The notes: generated by a model from the letters alone, not told the origin. A DNA stretch of 64,000 nt from Hyaloscypha bicolor E (GCF_002865645.1 NW_020194554.1:806001-870000); one strand, 5' to 3'; counted from the first letter of the stretch, positions 43,801-59,400 are shown. Translations and numbers: made by a program.

Positions 43801-45264
43801 CATTTTATTATTTTTAATAAATTATAAAAATATTATTAATATAATAGTTATAAGTTATAGAATTAAAGGTTCTTGAGATTACAAGAATTTCTTTTAAGTA
43901 TATTCTAAAATAAAGAATAAATTAAAATAGGCTTGGATTATATAAAGGTATTATATATATTCGAGTTTTTCTTTTTTTCTAGTAAGAAAATAAAGCTAAA
44001 ATAGTAATATATATAATAGGGAAAGTAGATATAATAATTAGATATATTTAAGATAATATAATTATAAAAAATAAAATACGGAATTAGGCTTCTATTATAA
44101 AAAAGAATACAAATATATATATTTAAGGAAATATAATTAAGGAAATAATTAAAGCAGATTAAATTAAATAGTAATAATAAAAAAATAAGAAAGTAATATA
44201 ATAGAAATATAAATATAATAGTAATATTTAAAATATTAGAATATAGAAAGAAATAATAAAAATTTTATAATATAGATATATTCTAATTTCCTATTTATTT
44301 AGAAACATTTTTATTAACTCAAAAAATAGTATAAAAAAAGAGAAATAATATAGGAAATATATAAAAAAAATAAGATATATAAGTATATTAAAGATATTAG
44401 AAAAATATAAAATAAGTATTAATAAAAAAGAAATTAGAATAATAAGATTAAGAAATAACTTAAAATAAGGTATTACTTTTTCTAAAACTAATTTATATCT
44501 TTTCTAAAAGCTAATTATATTTATTTAGTACTTATTAAAATCGACTTTATATAGTATAAAACTATTTAGTTAGTTAGGATTCTAAAGTAATATCTATATT
44601 TATAAAAGTAATATTAAAAATATTAGAGATTATAAAAGAAAAAAACTATAAAATAGTATAAATAGGGTTTATAATACTATTATTAAGTTTAGAATAGTTA
44701 ATATTAAAGTTAATATAAAATATAAAAAGATTAGGTATTCTGAATTAGTATTAAAAATATAAGAATTATTTAGATAATATTTAATAGTAAGAAATAGATT
44801 AATAATAAGAATTAGTAAATTATATTAGCTTTTTAAAAAAGTAATTAGTTCCCGGTAATAAAATAGTATTATAGTTAGAGAAAAGATTTTATATAAAAGA
44901 AGTTTTTTATAGAAATAAGAATATATAATATATTAACTAAGCCTTAATATATACTTTTAAAATAGCTATAATATATATCTTAAATATAGTTATAAGTATA
45001 TAAGAAAAGAAATAGGTTTTCTAATATAAAATAGGCTTTAAATAGGCAAATCTAGTTTATCTAATATTTAAGAGATTTCCAGAATTATATATTATTAAGT
45101 ATTTTCGGAAATAATTATTAGATTTAATAAGGTTTCTCTTTCTTCTTATAAGGCTTCTAATTTAGCTATTTTATTTATATATAACTTCTAATTAGGAAAT
45201 TTATTTAAATATTATAAAGAAACTTATAATAGTAGTTTAAATTAAAATCAAGATTTATAGATAT

Positions 45265-45564
45265 TATAATAGGGATTTAATTATTATATGGATTTTGGAT
45301 CATATATAGGTATTAGATATGTGGGTGGAGGTAAAGAGGATAGGAAGCTAAATAAGTAGAAGTAATAATCTTAAGATTCTTAATACTAGTAATGAAATAA
45401 TACGAATAGTCAAAAATAAAAGGCTCCAAAGGTTAATATATTAGGAAGGCTAATTATACGTATAGACAGAGGTCTTATATAATCCCTTAAACTAGTATTA
45501 GTATGCCTGGGAAGCAGGATACGTAATAGTAGTTATGGGATAAGAGAGAAAAAACCCTATTATA
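45265..45564 (-). repeat. LTR (3' LTR relative to the coding strand)
   Basis: 300 bp, nearly identical in length and sequence to 55558-55857. The differences seen are transitions, for example ATTATATGGATTTTGGAT versus ATTATATGGATTTCGGAC. Confidence 0.9.
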
Positions 45565-48500
45565 TAGCTCTCCCCTATTATTCATAATTATTCCCTAATT
45601 ATAATAAAAAATATACTAAGCCCGTATAAGTATAAAGCCTAATAAAACCTGGAAACCCAAATAGTTTCTAAAGAAACCTATAGCCTATACTCAAGACTTT
45701 CTATACTTCTCCTATTTCTCTATTTTTCCCTGAAAAAAGAATATAAATATAGTAATAATAGTTATAATAGAATTATATATATCTTCCATAACTAGTAAAA
45801 GCTTATAATAAAAGGAAAAAGCTATATTCTAGTAATTATAAAGAAATAATATTAGTTCTACCTTCTCCTATATCCGAAATACCTAATCTTTCCCTTCTTT
45901 TCTTTCTAGATAAGTATTCTAGTATAGTATTCTTATTTTCGGGTCCTTTATATATCCTTAATTCTCTTATTCCCCTTCTCTAAAGATACTACTATTTCTA
46001 ATATAGTAGAGCCAAATACCTTGCCTTCTAGCCTTCCTCTCTGTTTTATCTAATATTTCGTCTAATTCCCTTACTCCTTCTATAATAGTACTATCTTTAT
46101 ATGAATTATTCGTAAATTACCTTTATATAACTATTTCCAAAAAAGGAGAATCCCGTAATAAATATTAGATAAACTTTTCTATTATAAAAGGCCTCTTCTC
46201 CTCGTTTCTAATAACTTCCTCCTTCTTCTAATAATAACCTTAATTTCCTCTATTCTTTATTTATATCCGATCTCTATATTTATTAATTATTATATCTGCC
46301 TTTTCTAATACTATTAGATCTTTAGAAGCTAAAGAGATTAATAAACCCGCCCCTAGCTATACTTCTTATAATATAATACCTAATACTCTCTTTCTAATAG
46401 TAATCGAAAATAGTATTATCTAGCTAAGTATATAGTAAGTATATCTCTAATTATTACTATATAATTTCCTACTTATAATTTTTCTCTTTAAATAGATCTT
46501 AAACCACTATTTCAATTACTTTACTATTCTTACTACTATTATTAGTTATTTTAAAAAGTTCTATTTTCCTAATACCCGAGATAATAATACTAATAAGCTT
46601 ACTAATAATAACTATACTTATTCTCATACTTAAGAACTTAAAGCTATAACTACTATAGACTTTAGAATTATATATACTAATACTTAAGCCTATATAAGCT
46701 ACTAAGAGAATAAGTCCTACTTTAATAAGTACTACTAATATTACTCTCTTAGTTCTAGCTATAGCAGATATCTCTAGAAGTATAATTCTCGTAGATATTC
46801 TTTTTATATAACTTGCCTTTTTCTAATCCTGCTTAGATCTAAGTACTAATAGTAGCAGATCCTAACTAGAAAGACAAGCCTTTAGTTCCTTAGCCCCCTA
46901 AGATTTCTTCTCTACTAAGTCCTAGTTATTATAAAGATATAAGAGTAGCAAATCTTGTAAATAGTATAGTTCTAGATAAAGATAGTATATCTAAGTACCC
47001 TCTAGTTTATTATTCCTAAAGGAAGCTAGTATTTTAATAGCGAAAATTAGTAGTTAGTATTAAGCTTTAAAATAATACTACTTATTAATTCTGTATTTTC
47101 TTCCTAGCTTTATTAACTTTTCCTTATAAAATCCCGGATATAGCTATTATATATATAAATAAATACCTCGTAATTCCTTTTCCCCTTTTATTCTTTCCTA
47201 ATCTCAGTTAACTAGTAAGGTACAAAACTATAGCATTTGCAAAATTATTAAAATTATTAACTTTTTTTTCTAAATAAAGAGCATTTTACTATCTTTTTCC
47301 TAATATCTAATACTCCTCTCCTAATATTTAAGAACAGGCTACCAAGTACTATTTCCTTATTCCCTAGTTCTTTATATATTCCTAATTCTTCTCTCCTTCT
47401 TTCTTAAAGAATTACCTATTCTTTTTATAATAAGTTAAGAAAATATCCTTCTAGCTTCCCTCTTTTATCTAATACCTATCTAATATTCTTCTTTATTTCT
47501 TCCTAGAATAGCCCGTTCCCTTCCTCGTATAACTTTTCCATATTATTTCCCGCTTTCTGCTATATCTATTCTATTTTCTAACCTTTCCAAGTTATTCCTC
47601 TTATAATATAATTCCCACTTCCTTTTACTTTATCCTTTTTCCTATAATAACTCCTTTTTTCTAATACCTTTATTTATATCCGGCCTCTATATCTATTAAC
47701 TATTCTCGCTACTTCCTTACTATTTAAGCTCTTCTTTCTAATATTCCGTTTACTATAGCTAATTCTAATAATATTTCTCCTATTATTCTATTAGCTTATG
47801 AGCCGCCTATAAAGATAAATAATAGTATTATAATACTAAATAAGCAAGTAATATATCTCTCCTTATTTCTGTATAATTCCCCTCTTATAATTTTCCTTTT
47901 CTAATAGATCTTATCTTATATGTCCGCAGACCTTATTCTAGTTTCTAGTACTTATTTCAAAGCTAACTATATCCTTTATAACTATAATAATAAGTACTTC
48001 TTTATAGATAGTAATTATAACTTATCTAATACTTAAGAACTTAGTATAGTAGTTATATAGAGCTTTGAAATTAATTAACTTAATAATAAAGCCTATATAA
48101 GATACTAAGATATTACTAAGTTCTAATATTTTAAAGTTTACTGCTAATGCCTTTCCTATACTAGTACTTATATTAACTATCTCTAAATATATTATGAAAA
48201 TAAATATTCTTTTTATATAACTTTCTTTTCCTAAATTCTGCTCGAATCCAAGTCCTAATAATAGTAGATCCTAACTTCTAATTCTTATATACTAGTATTT
48301 AGTAAAAGTAATTCCCTTCTCTATTAAGTCCCGGCTATTATAAAGGTATGAGAGCTTTAAATATGGCTAATAGAATAGAACTAAGTAAGAATATTACTTC
48401 TAATTATCTCCCGCTTTATTATTCTTAAGGGTTTAGGGCTATAAGTTAAGAAACTTATAATATCTTCTAGTAATTAAATACGTTAATCTTTTATTTACTA

Positions 48501-51099
48501 GTACCCTTTATTAACTTTCCCCTATAAAATCCTATTTATAGCTATTATATATATAAATAAATGCCTATATATTAATTCCAAACCCCTCTTTTTCCTTATT
48601 TTTTCCTAATCTTAGTTAACTAGTAATATAATATCTCTTTTTCTTTTCTAACTCTCTTATTACCCTTAAGACTTTCTAATTATAATAAAACATAAGAAAT
48701 ATTCTTCTATATAAAAGGAATACTTAATTTATATATAGCCGCTTCCCTTAATAGTACCTTCTTCTCGCTTTTTCTTATTCTCTTCTTTGAGGCCCAATAA
48801 CTACCGCAAAACTAGCCCTAGCCGGAATATAAGTTCGATTCCCTTCTCTTATAATCTCTTCCTCTCTTCTCTACTACTCTTGCCAAGTTATAATCTGGTT
48901 CTCCCGGTCTGAATTAATATTTTCCTTTTCCAAAATACTAATCTTTACCCCCGGGAATAGTACTTCCCTGCAAGTACCAGGTCTCCCTTAAACTGGGCCA
49001 TAGATCCGCTCTAATACTCCTTTATCCCGGTAATGTGAATTATATAAGGTTTCTGGGGTAGTACCGTAAAAGACAAACTTCTTAAGACGGCTTATAATTA
49101 TAATTCCCGCTCAAAGAGTACTATCTAGTTCCGTAATTACAAAAGTACTAATTACCTAGCTAGCCCCAAAGATCCTAAACGGTCCTCTCTAGTAGTAATG
49201 AAGCTTTAACGAGTAGTCGTTTTCTAGCCTAGTATTATAAAAAAAAAATATCTTTAATAGAGAAGTACCCGGATAGCCTTAAGATATAGGTATTATTAAA
49301 TACTTCCTTCCTATATTCCCAATAGTAGTATATTACCAAGAGTACTTTATTTAGGTTTATATTTCTTTACTTGAGCTATTATATATATATAGTAAGCAAG
49401 TCAGATATAAAAGAAACTTTATACTATAGTAGTATATTCCAAGTTAAATAGTCCAGATCTATTAGTAAAAGACTTTCTCGACTCCCTTTAAGATAAAAGG
49501 GTATATAACCGGTAGTAACTTTGGCTATTATTTAATTAGCCCAAAGTATAGCTAGAAGATAAAAAACCTAATTATTAATACTGCCTTTAGTAGCTTTAGT
49601 TAGAGTAGTAATTACAGGCTTATATCTCCTCTTAATTATTCTATTAACTCGAGAATTAAAGGCAAAAGTAATAATATAACAGATTCCGTATATTATTATA
49701 AGCTTTTTTATAATAGTATTATTATTCTCTAGTCCTCTATCTATAACTAGCTCCAGAAAAACTTTATATCTATAAATAATGTCTTTAAAAATAAACCGGG
49801 TAATTAATTAAGTATTAGTATTCTTTAGTACTCTTTCTTTAACTTATCCCGAGCCTTTCTCTCTAGCTAGTACTAGCCTATCTTTACCCGAATATAAAGG
49901 TATATGAACTATATCTAAAGCTATCTTATACTATAGTACTTATACCTAAGTAGGATATAGCTCACTTTCTATTCTTATATAAGCTATAAATTAATATTAC
50001 TCGTAATTCTTAATATGTGTTTTAATATCTTTATACTATTTATTCCACTAAAAATGGTCTGTAATTTTGCGGAAAGTAGCCTCTCTAGGCTTATAACCTC
50101 TAATCTCGTAAGCTACTATCTTAATATCTTCTCGCTTTTCCAGGGAATTAATAACCCTTCTAGGTATACCTTAATTTCGCCGGAAAAGTATCCTGTCTTA
50201 TATAAGAAACTTAATAGTATTATTCTTAAATAGCCAATATTCCGTAGTACTTTATTTAGCTGGCCGGACGAGTATAGTAAGCCAGCGAGTATATTATTAG
50301 TAATATATGAAATAGAAGCCTTCTAGATAGGAGTTTATTTCGGGTTATTTCTTTATAATAATAATTAAATAAGGGTAGACGTTCTAGGTAAGTAATACCG
50401 AGCTAGATATATAAACAGATATAATTCTTAGAGAGAATAATTAGGTATTTATAAAGTCTTTAATATCCTTTTCCTCTTTTTCCTTCTCTATTTCCAGAAT
50501 TATATATAGTCGGTATAATAAACTATTAGCTACTATATACTTCTTTCTGGCTATATACTTAATATTAAAGTCAAATAGCCGGATCTAAGTAATCTATCTT
50601 ATAAGTAATAATTCGGATAGGTCTAAAGCAGTGCTATTAAGCTATATAACTAGAATGTTTGTATTAGTTTCCAAGAGAAACTTTACTTTATAGAGCTAGC
50701 TATAGTATTTCTTGAGTATCTTTAAAACCCTTCTATATTTATGCTTTATAGTATTATAAGATACCTTAACTTAATTCTAATAACCGCTCTCATATTATAT
50801 AGGGTAGCGCTTTCCGTTATACTAGCTAATTTATATTAAGACCGTATCCTATCTAGTAAAACTAGTATTTATTACAAGAATAATTAATCTAGTACCCGGT
50901 AAGAAGTCTAGTATAACTAATATAGGGGAAGAGGTTAAGAGAGTTTTAAGGATATCTATTATAAACTAGTATTTATATATCTAGATAAATACCTAATTTT
51001 TCCGGAAAAGTTCATAAATAGGGGCTATAATCTCAGTAAAGTAAGTAATCCAGATTTAATAATAAATATAAATACTAATAAAAGTACGGGCTTATATAA

Positions 51100-52015
51100 T
51101 ATCTCGAGAGGCCGGCTATTCCAGAATTTTAATAATTTTTATGGTTTCTGGTAGTCTTTTTTTAAAAGAATAAATATAACTAATAATTTAGATACTATTT
51201 ATATATTATTATAATTTTGGGCCAGATATAGTTAATCTAATATACTCTAGTAATACAAGAACCTAGTCCAAATTCTGAATATATTCTCGTATAAATTTTC
51301 GGATATTAGAAAGGTCTTTAGTATTATTATAAGTAGTAATAGAACTCCGGACTCTAATATTATTAAGGTAAGCTATATAAACTAATAATATTAAATCTCG
51401 GAGAATATAGTATATAATTCGAATAAACTAAGTAATTGAGTTTGTATTTTCTTAGAGAATCCTAATATAATAAAGAAGCTTATACGAAGTCATAAATCCC
51501 GTTATATTCCTATACTTCTTAACTAAAGGAAGTTAATTATAACTCGAGAAATAATTCACTAAACTCGTAATTATATAGCCGGTAAAATACTTCAAGAACT
51601 TGTTTATACTCGGAAGTAAGTTAGTATTCCTAATAGTAACCTTATTTACTTATAAAGCTACTTGTACTATATAATACTTAGAGGCCTCTTTCTTTCTTAC
51701 TAGGAAGTAAGGATTCCTATAGGGCCCGTTATAGTATTTAAAGATCCCCGTATCTAGTTATTCCCGTATAAGCTTATTAATTACTAGGGCTAATACTCTT
51801 AGTACTAAAAAGCTAGGTTCCTGTCAAGTTTTATATAAGATAGTATGAATTTCTAATAGTAGAGATACTTCTGGTTTTAATAGCTCTAGATAGCTAAAAT
51901 CCCAAGCTAAAGCCCCTTCTCTATTATCTAATATTATAAATAATAAATTTCTTTCCTTATATAATAATTCCGGACTAATTTTTAAGGCCTTCTTCCTCTT
52001 TTCTATTAAATGCAA
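51100..52015 (-). pseudogene. Reverse transcriptase remnant of the gypsy element
   Basis: The minus strand shows, through frequent stops, a gypsy-type reverse transcriptase: LVINKLIREYGDTGIF, PYRNPYFLVRKK, VNKVTIRNTN, and NNIRVR at the active site (Asn codons at 51359-51364 in place of Asp). It is not functional. Confidence 0.82.
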
Positions 52016-55000
52016 ACCTGGAATAATATGAGAAAACTTCGGAATTAATTACTAAGAAAAGCGCCTAATCCCTAGTATACTAATATTCTTTCTCTTTTCT
52101 AGTACCTTTTTCTAATTATCTAGCTCCCTAGAAGCTAAGCTAGTACTCTTACTTGAGTTTACTAGCCAAATTTTCTTTATAACAGGTTTATATAACCTAT
52201 TAACTAATATTACTAGGAGAAAGCTTTACTATTATATAAAAAAATAAGTATTAAACTATAAAGAAATATAATAGTTTATATTTATATATAAAGAAATATT
52301 ATAAGAGGTACTTACTAAGGGCCCTGGATTAAATATATATATAATTCCCTCCCAAACTTCTAAAAAAGAAATAAAAATATTTCCTAAAAGCTCTTTTTTT
52401 CTAGTTCTAATATTTCTTTTAGGACTCTCTAGTTATTTAAAGGAAAGATATTCTTTTAAACCTAGTTCCGTAAATCGGACGCTTTTATAACTCGGCTTAT
52501 AAAAGACTTATTCTTCCTAATATTAAAGATAGTTATATAGGTAGCTCCTAATTAGATATATTTAATAGTAAGATTAGTTTATAGGATAAAGAGTTATCTA
52601 AAAATAAGTTAATAATTAGTTTCTTTAATAAAAAAGATCTGGATATATAATAATATATTTCTAATTTCGACTTGAATATTCTTATAAAGTCTTTTAAAAA
52701 AGCAATATTCCCTATTATAAGAGACTAAGGTTAAATAAGGATTTCCCGTAATTATAAGACTATAGTTATTTATAAGGCCTTAAGTTATAATATTAATTTT
52801 AGTACTAGTATTAATTATAGCCTTAACTTAAGTAGCTCTATTAAGATATATACTAAGCTTAGGTATAGATATTATATAATATAGGTTCTTTTTATTTCTC
52901 TTTAGATTATGGGAAGTAATAGTAATACTAGGGCCAGGTTCTAATAAGTTATATTAAGGGCTCTAGAAAACTAGCTTTAGAAAAGCCGGAAAGTTTAATA
53001 AGAGCTTTCGAGTTATAATACCTTTTACTTTCTAATTAAGAATCTTATTTAATAGTAGCTCTAGCTTAGCCTTCTCTCGAAATTCGTTTACTAGATACCG
53101 GACCCTCGGGCAAGAATTAGGTAAAAGGCAAATAAGGGCTATAGGCAAAGCTATAGACTTAATAGTAAAATCCCTTAGAGAAGTTAAATATATAAAGGTA
53201 GGCTATAGCTAGTCTAGTATAAGACTATCTTATTAAGTCTTTTCTTTCTTCTTATTTATGGTTATAATAAATATCTATTTCCCATTTCTGAGATATTATA
53301 CTATAGTAATACTAGTTTCTTTCTTCTAATAATTCTTTAATACCTGGTACTAATTATAACTATTTTTTAGTTCTTTATATGGCTTATTATCCTTCTTTTT
53401 CTCTGCTCTAGAGGCACTAACTATAACCTATTTGTCTTTATTATTAGTTTAGGTAAAATCTTTTATTTTATTATCGGAATTCGTATATAGGTTATACTTT
53501 TCTATAACTAAAAAAAGAGAAGAGACCTTAGTTTCCGGGCCAGAATAAATATTCTAATTTATATACTAAGAGTATAGCTTGAGTTACTATATCCTATTAA
53601 TCTCGGAAGTAAATTAGAATATTATATCTCCCGAATCTATAGGGCTAGTATAGATCTGATTTACTTAATTAAAATATATGATCCCTGCTATATAAAGAGC
53701 CGGTACTTCCGGGTATTAAATAGACTAGTAAAGAGAAGAAAAATACAAGAAATAATATCTAGAACTAGCTTTGGCAGGTCTTAATAGTCCTTGCCAGGGA
53801 ATAGGCAAATAAGACTAAGGGAATCAAGCTATATTTAGAGGAGCGGATCTAGCAGGCGCTATTTATATATCCGAGTTAGGCATATTACTATTTAGAGAAA
53901 AGCCCTAAATATTACTAAGAGATAGTACTAATACTTATATAGCTTAAGTAAGTCTAGCTATATCTAATATAAGAACTTTAGTACTTATAAGCTATATACT
54001 AACTAATAGCTAGTAATAGTCTAGTTTCATATAAATAGGAATAAGGCAGGTAAGGTCTATTTCTATAGTTATTTGAGCTTAGAGGCTATTAACGAGAATA
54101 CTATAAGAGTAAGAATAGTCTTAGTAATAGGTTATTTCCTTATTAGCTTAATCTGACTTATAATACTTTATAGCTATTAAGGCAAAAGCCTTGAAATTTA
54201 TTATATAAGAGATATTAAGCTTTATATTATACTTCTAAATAATCTTTTTATAAAGGGGTAAGGGAATTTCTTTAAGGAACTAAAGTATTTAGGTATAGCC
54301 TTTAAGTAATTAATTATTTACTAGGTACTAAGAAAAGGAGATATATTATTAATAGAACTTTTATAGGTTAACTTTATTAGTATAGCTTTTTTTCTTTAAG
54401 GCCTCTATAAAACCTCGGGTTCTTATTATTTAGTAAGTATTCTTCTCTTAATATTCCCGATATAAGATAATTCTAAAAGTAGCCTAATTATTTAAAACCC
54501 ACTCTAGTATTATATAAATATACTATATAATAGTTATATAGTAATACTAGGGAAGGCAGGAAACTATAGCCGAACTAATAATATAGTAGTCTCGGTACTA
54601 GCTTTTATATTAGTTCAGGAATTCAGTAATATTAGGTCCTTAAAAGTAGGATATTCCAGGGGCAGTAGCGGATAGTATTACCTATATAAGACGTATAGTT
54701 TGAGTTTTATTAATAGAGAGGTCTACTAGTATTATAGGCAAGGCCGGGTTACTATTATCCCGGAGACAAGCGGTAGTATCTATTTCGGTATCAGGAATAG
54801 AGCTAGAGGAATTAGTTATAGTAAAGTTCAGACCGCAGATAAGGACCCGTATAATAAAGAAAGTAAGTAATAATAGTAATAAATATAGTTCTATAATTAG
54901 AAGTAAGGTAATCTCAGTAGCTTAAATAATTAAAGTTAATAATATTATAAAGAGGGGTAGTAAGTTCTGATTTTATAGTAACTACTTGATTTCCTGAAGA

Positions 55001-55557
55001 GGTTATAATATATAAGTAACTGCCTTAACCCTAAGAACCGGTCCTAAAGCCTTAGTAAAGGAGCTTTTCGTATAAAACAAATAAGATATAAATTACCTGG
55101 CTATTTATATAAAAGGGGGCTAAATACGAGGTTTTCTATTATAGATTCCCGAAGCTATAACTTTAATATAAACTAACTCTATACCGACTTCCTTAAAATA
55201 AGCTACTAGCTTCCCCGCAAAACAGGCTAGTACGGAGAAATCTCCGTATCTCCTAATAATTATATATATATTATAGACAAGTATAATAAGGAAATTAGTA
55301 ATTGAAAAGTATAATAAAGGAAATAGTTTCGTAAGCTAATCTATTTATAAGATTAGTATAAAGGAACATGCCTCTATAATTGCAAATAGATAGAATTAAT
55401 AGCTGACCGGCCGGTATTCTAACTTTAGAAAACTCATATAATTAAAGCTAAAACATATAAATATAACTAAAAGTAAACGTATTCTTAGGGTCTAGAGAAT
55501 ACTTACGTAATCCAAAGGTACCGGCCATCGTAATTTGAATCTTCCCTAAATTGCTAA

Positions 55558-55857
55558 TATAATAGGGATTTGATTATTATATGGATTTCGGACTATATAT
55601 AGGCATTAGATACGTGGGTAGAGGTAAAGAGGATAGGAAGCTAAATAAGTAGAAGTAATAATCTTAAGACTCTTAGTACTAGTAATAAAATAATACAAAT
55701 AGTCAAAAATAAAAAGCTCCAAAGATTAATATATTGGGAAGGCTAATTATATATATAGACGGAGGTCTTATATAACTCCTTAAACTAGCGCTAGTATGCC
55801 TGGGAAGCAGGACACGTAATAGTAGTTACGGGACAAGAGAGAAAAAACCCTACTATA
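55558..55857 (-). repeat. LTR (5' LTR relative to the coding strand)
   Basis: The 300-bp partner of 45265-45564. The first gag-like ATG on the minus strand lies 30 bp inside its inner end. Confidence 0.9.
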
Positions 55858-56499
55858 ATATTATAATTAAGCTTTAGACCAGTATAAGCCGCGAGAATAG
55901 CTAGTTAAAAAAGCAAGTAAAGCTTTTAAAAGATTTCTAATTTAGTAAAATATATATAAAAGGCCTTTTTTTTTCTTTTCTTCTTTTCTTATTTCTAAAT
56001 ATAATTATTATCTATTATTATAGTTTGAAATTAAGAGTTTATAAGATAATTTCTTAATTCCTCTATTTATTTTTATACTAAAAAGAATTCTTTATATTTG
56101 ATTTCTAAGATCTAATAATAGAATTTCATATTAGAAATACTATCTAGTAATAATAATTAGATAATAATAAGAAATAAATAATAGTAAAGCTTATCTAATT
56201 TCCAGAATAGTAATCTAATAATAATATTCTTTAATAGTTATAAATAATAGTTAGAAGAAAAAAATAAAAGATATATAAAAAATTAAAAGTAACTAGCTTT
56301 ATTTCAGATTAAGAAAAGCTTCTATTATTAGATACTTCTTTCTAATTCTCTATAAAAAAGATATACTTTATTCTTTCTAATTCTAGTAACTCTGAAATAT
56401 ATATAATAATACTAGTAGCTTTTTTAATCTCCTAAGTATTATTTTACTTATAATATTTTATAACTACTTTCTTTTCTAGTTCTATATCTGTCTTAAAAT

Positions 56500-59400
56500 A
56501 CTCGTTTATAGATATATACTTATTATTAACTTCGTTTTTAGGGAAATACCAGAATCTATTTCTTTTAATAAATTACTTAAGTTAATTCCCGGTATATATT
56601 CTTTAGAATATAATATTATTAAGCTTTTTTAGTATATAATATTCTTTTAGTTAATTTATATATCTTATTTTATATAAGCTAAGCTAGTAATATAGTAGTT
56701 TCGTATTTCTTAACTTATCTTAATCTATTAGTTTAATATTATATATAAGAACTAGATTCTTTTTAGAAATAGGCTTTAAATAAATCTAGTAAGTAGTATT
56801 AAATTACTTCTTTTTCTTTTAATATTATCTGTTTTTCTTTATTCTAGCTTCTTTAATATTTTTATTTCTTATCTATATTTGCTTTATATATATTTCTAGA
56901 AATATTTCTTTATTATAGACTTTATCTTATCTAAGTATTCTCTAGATTAGAAAGCGTATTTCTATAGGTAATATAGTTTCCTTATTATAGACTATATAAA
57001 AGAAAGTAAATCTAGTTAGTTTATATATAATAACTTAGTTAGTAAATAGAATATATAGTAATAAATCTATCTAAGGCTTCTTTTTACCTATTATAAGTAT
57101 AATAAATACTTAAATAATTAGTTAATACCTTCTTTTAATTATATTATTTCTTTTAAAATTATAGGCCAAAATAATAATTCTATTAATTCCTAGCTTATTA
57201 AGTTCCTAAATTACTACTTCTTTAAATTCCGATCTACTATTTATCTTAAGCTAGCTAAATAAACCATATCTATAAATAATTTCTTCCTAAATAAATTTAG
57301 TAATCTTCTTACTAGTTAGGTTCTTTAAAGATCTAGCTTTAACTTATTCTAAAAAGTTATTTCTAGTAATAACTAACGAGTTATATCTTTTATAGTCTAG
57401 TAATTTAACTATATTAATTCTAAGATAATAGAAAAGAGATATAGCTTTTATTAGATATAAAGCTTTTTCTTATCTTTTTTTATTCTTATACTAATAGATT
57501 TTATAGATATTAATATACTTCTATATATAATTATAGTAATCTTTCTAATAATAGTAGCTAGCTACTAAATAAAAAGTACTTTTTTTTCTAATATATCTAA
57601 TTTTATTATATAGCTTTTTAATAATTATTTTATTTTATTTTTAATTATTAATAATAAGTTAAGGCAAGTATATTTTAGATATAATTCTTTATAGTAATTA
57701 ATTTCTTATACTATAATTTAAAGCTTCTTTATTTAACTTTTAAAACTCGGCTCTAGATATTTCTTCTAGTCTAGAAAATATTATAAGATATTATATAATA
57801 TTCTAGTATTATTCGAAATAGCTATTATCTAAGAAATCTAGTAAAATTGTCAGATTATTAAGTAAAATATAGGAATTAGTATTATTATTTACTATTTTAC
57901 TAGAGGTTATATATAAAAAACTATAGCCTTTATTATATAACTTCCGGATTTTATTATTTTTTAATATTACTAATTTGCTTCTAGATATAATAAGGCTTTA
58001 ATTATTAATCTCTAATAACTAGATACTATTATTCAAATATTTAATAAAGGTTTTAGGAATCTAATTTTTTAAAATAATATTATATAATTAAACCAGAACT
58101 ACTTTCTTTAATTAAACTTTCTATCTAATAGGTACTATTCTAATAGTATTAAGCTCTATTACTAATTATTTATTAATATCTTTATTATTTTTAGTATTAC
58201 TTTCTTATTATAGATATCTCAATAATTTATTAGTAGTAATATACTTGGTTTCTTTAATATATTTGACTTTAAAATTAAATAATTAAATTCATACTAGCTA
58301 GTAAGTAACTAGAGCTTTAGGAAAATCTATAGCCGCTTTATTTAGCTATATAACAAGTATATTAGTATCTAGTTTAAGAATAAAATAAACTTTATATAGC
58401 CAGAATTATACTTTCTATAAATATTTTACTAGCTCTTAGTATTTTTTCTTAGTAATATTATATCTCTATTTAGTATTATTTCAGATTTCAGACTTATATT
58501 ATATAACTTTCTTTTTTCTTTTATTATTATATTAACTAAGAGTTCTGTTCTAATTATTTAGGCTAGTATTTACTACTAATATAATTATTTCCTAATCTTC
58601 TAATAAATTATAATATAACTTATAAAATATTAGAATAATAGTAAGCTTTTCTTAAAGAATTTATATAGCTTATATTTACTTATTACTATAGTTCTATATT
58701 ATATTTTTCCTTATTAAGTAGTAAATAGATTTAGTAATAATTATAAAGCCTTTAATTTAAATATAGTAATAAATAGTAATTTTAATAAATGCCTTATTTT
58801 TAGTTATATTATTATAATATTTCTATTTTAAGATTTTAGTAATTCCTAAACTTAAAAGGCTTCTTTTAAGTACTTTATAAATAAAGCTAATAATAACTAT
58901 ATTATTATAATAAAACTGCGATTTTTCTCTAATACTAGCTCTAGCTTATTTAATTCTATTTAAGGTTATATCTAGGTTTTAAAAGTATTTAAATATAAAA
59001 TATTAAATTTCAGGTAAAATAAGCTACTTATTATAATTTATATAAGGTTTCTTAACTCTAATATTATTAATAAATAATATAGTAATTTTAGGAAACAGAT
59101 TCTCTAGAATAGTTATAATAACTTATATAAACTATATAATAGAATTAATAGTTCCCTAAAGTAATATAGTTATTCTTAATAGCCTTAGAAGTATTATAAA
59201 TATAGTCAAATCCCTACTATAAGTATCTAATATAAGTTAATTATATTTGGAAAAGAAATTAATTAGAGAAATATAAATATATCTAGTAAATTTCTTTGAA
59301 ATCTTATTAGTAAATAGAAATAAATTAGTATTTTATAAAGTTACTAAATTCATTTTTATAGTAGTATTAATTAGTTTATAAGTTCTAATAACTTTTTTTA

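Larger units (their letters stand above)
45265..55857 (-). mobile_element. Ty3/gypsy LTR retrotransposon, RIP-degraded, 10.6 kb
   Basis: Two direct 300-bp LTRs (45265-45564 and 55558-55857) bound about 10.0 kb. Coding is on the minus strand. A gag-like frame opens with ATG at 55528-55526 (MAGTFGLRKYSLD). Reverse transcriptase remnants lie at about 52.0-51.1 kb, with the block VNKVTIRNTNLLPS and the catalytic pair now NN. Many stops interrupt every frame. LTR ends read TATAATAGGG and CCCTATTATA, as expected from TG...CA ends after RIP. ATAT flanks both sides and may be a 4-bp target duplication, but this is weak in such AT-rich DNA. Confidence 0.88.

Noticed and set aside
50015..50233. 72-codon frame in the AT-rich block
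   Set aside because: Chance frame on the strand opposite to the retrotransposon coding strand.
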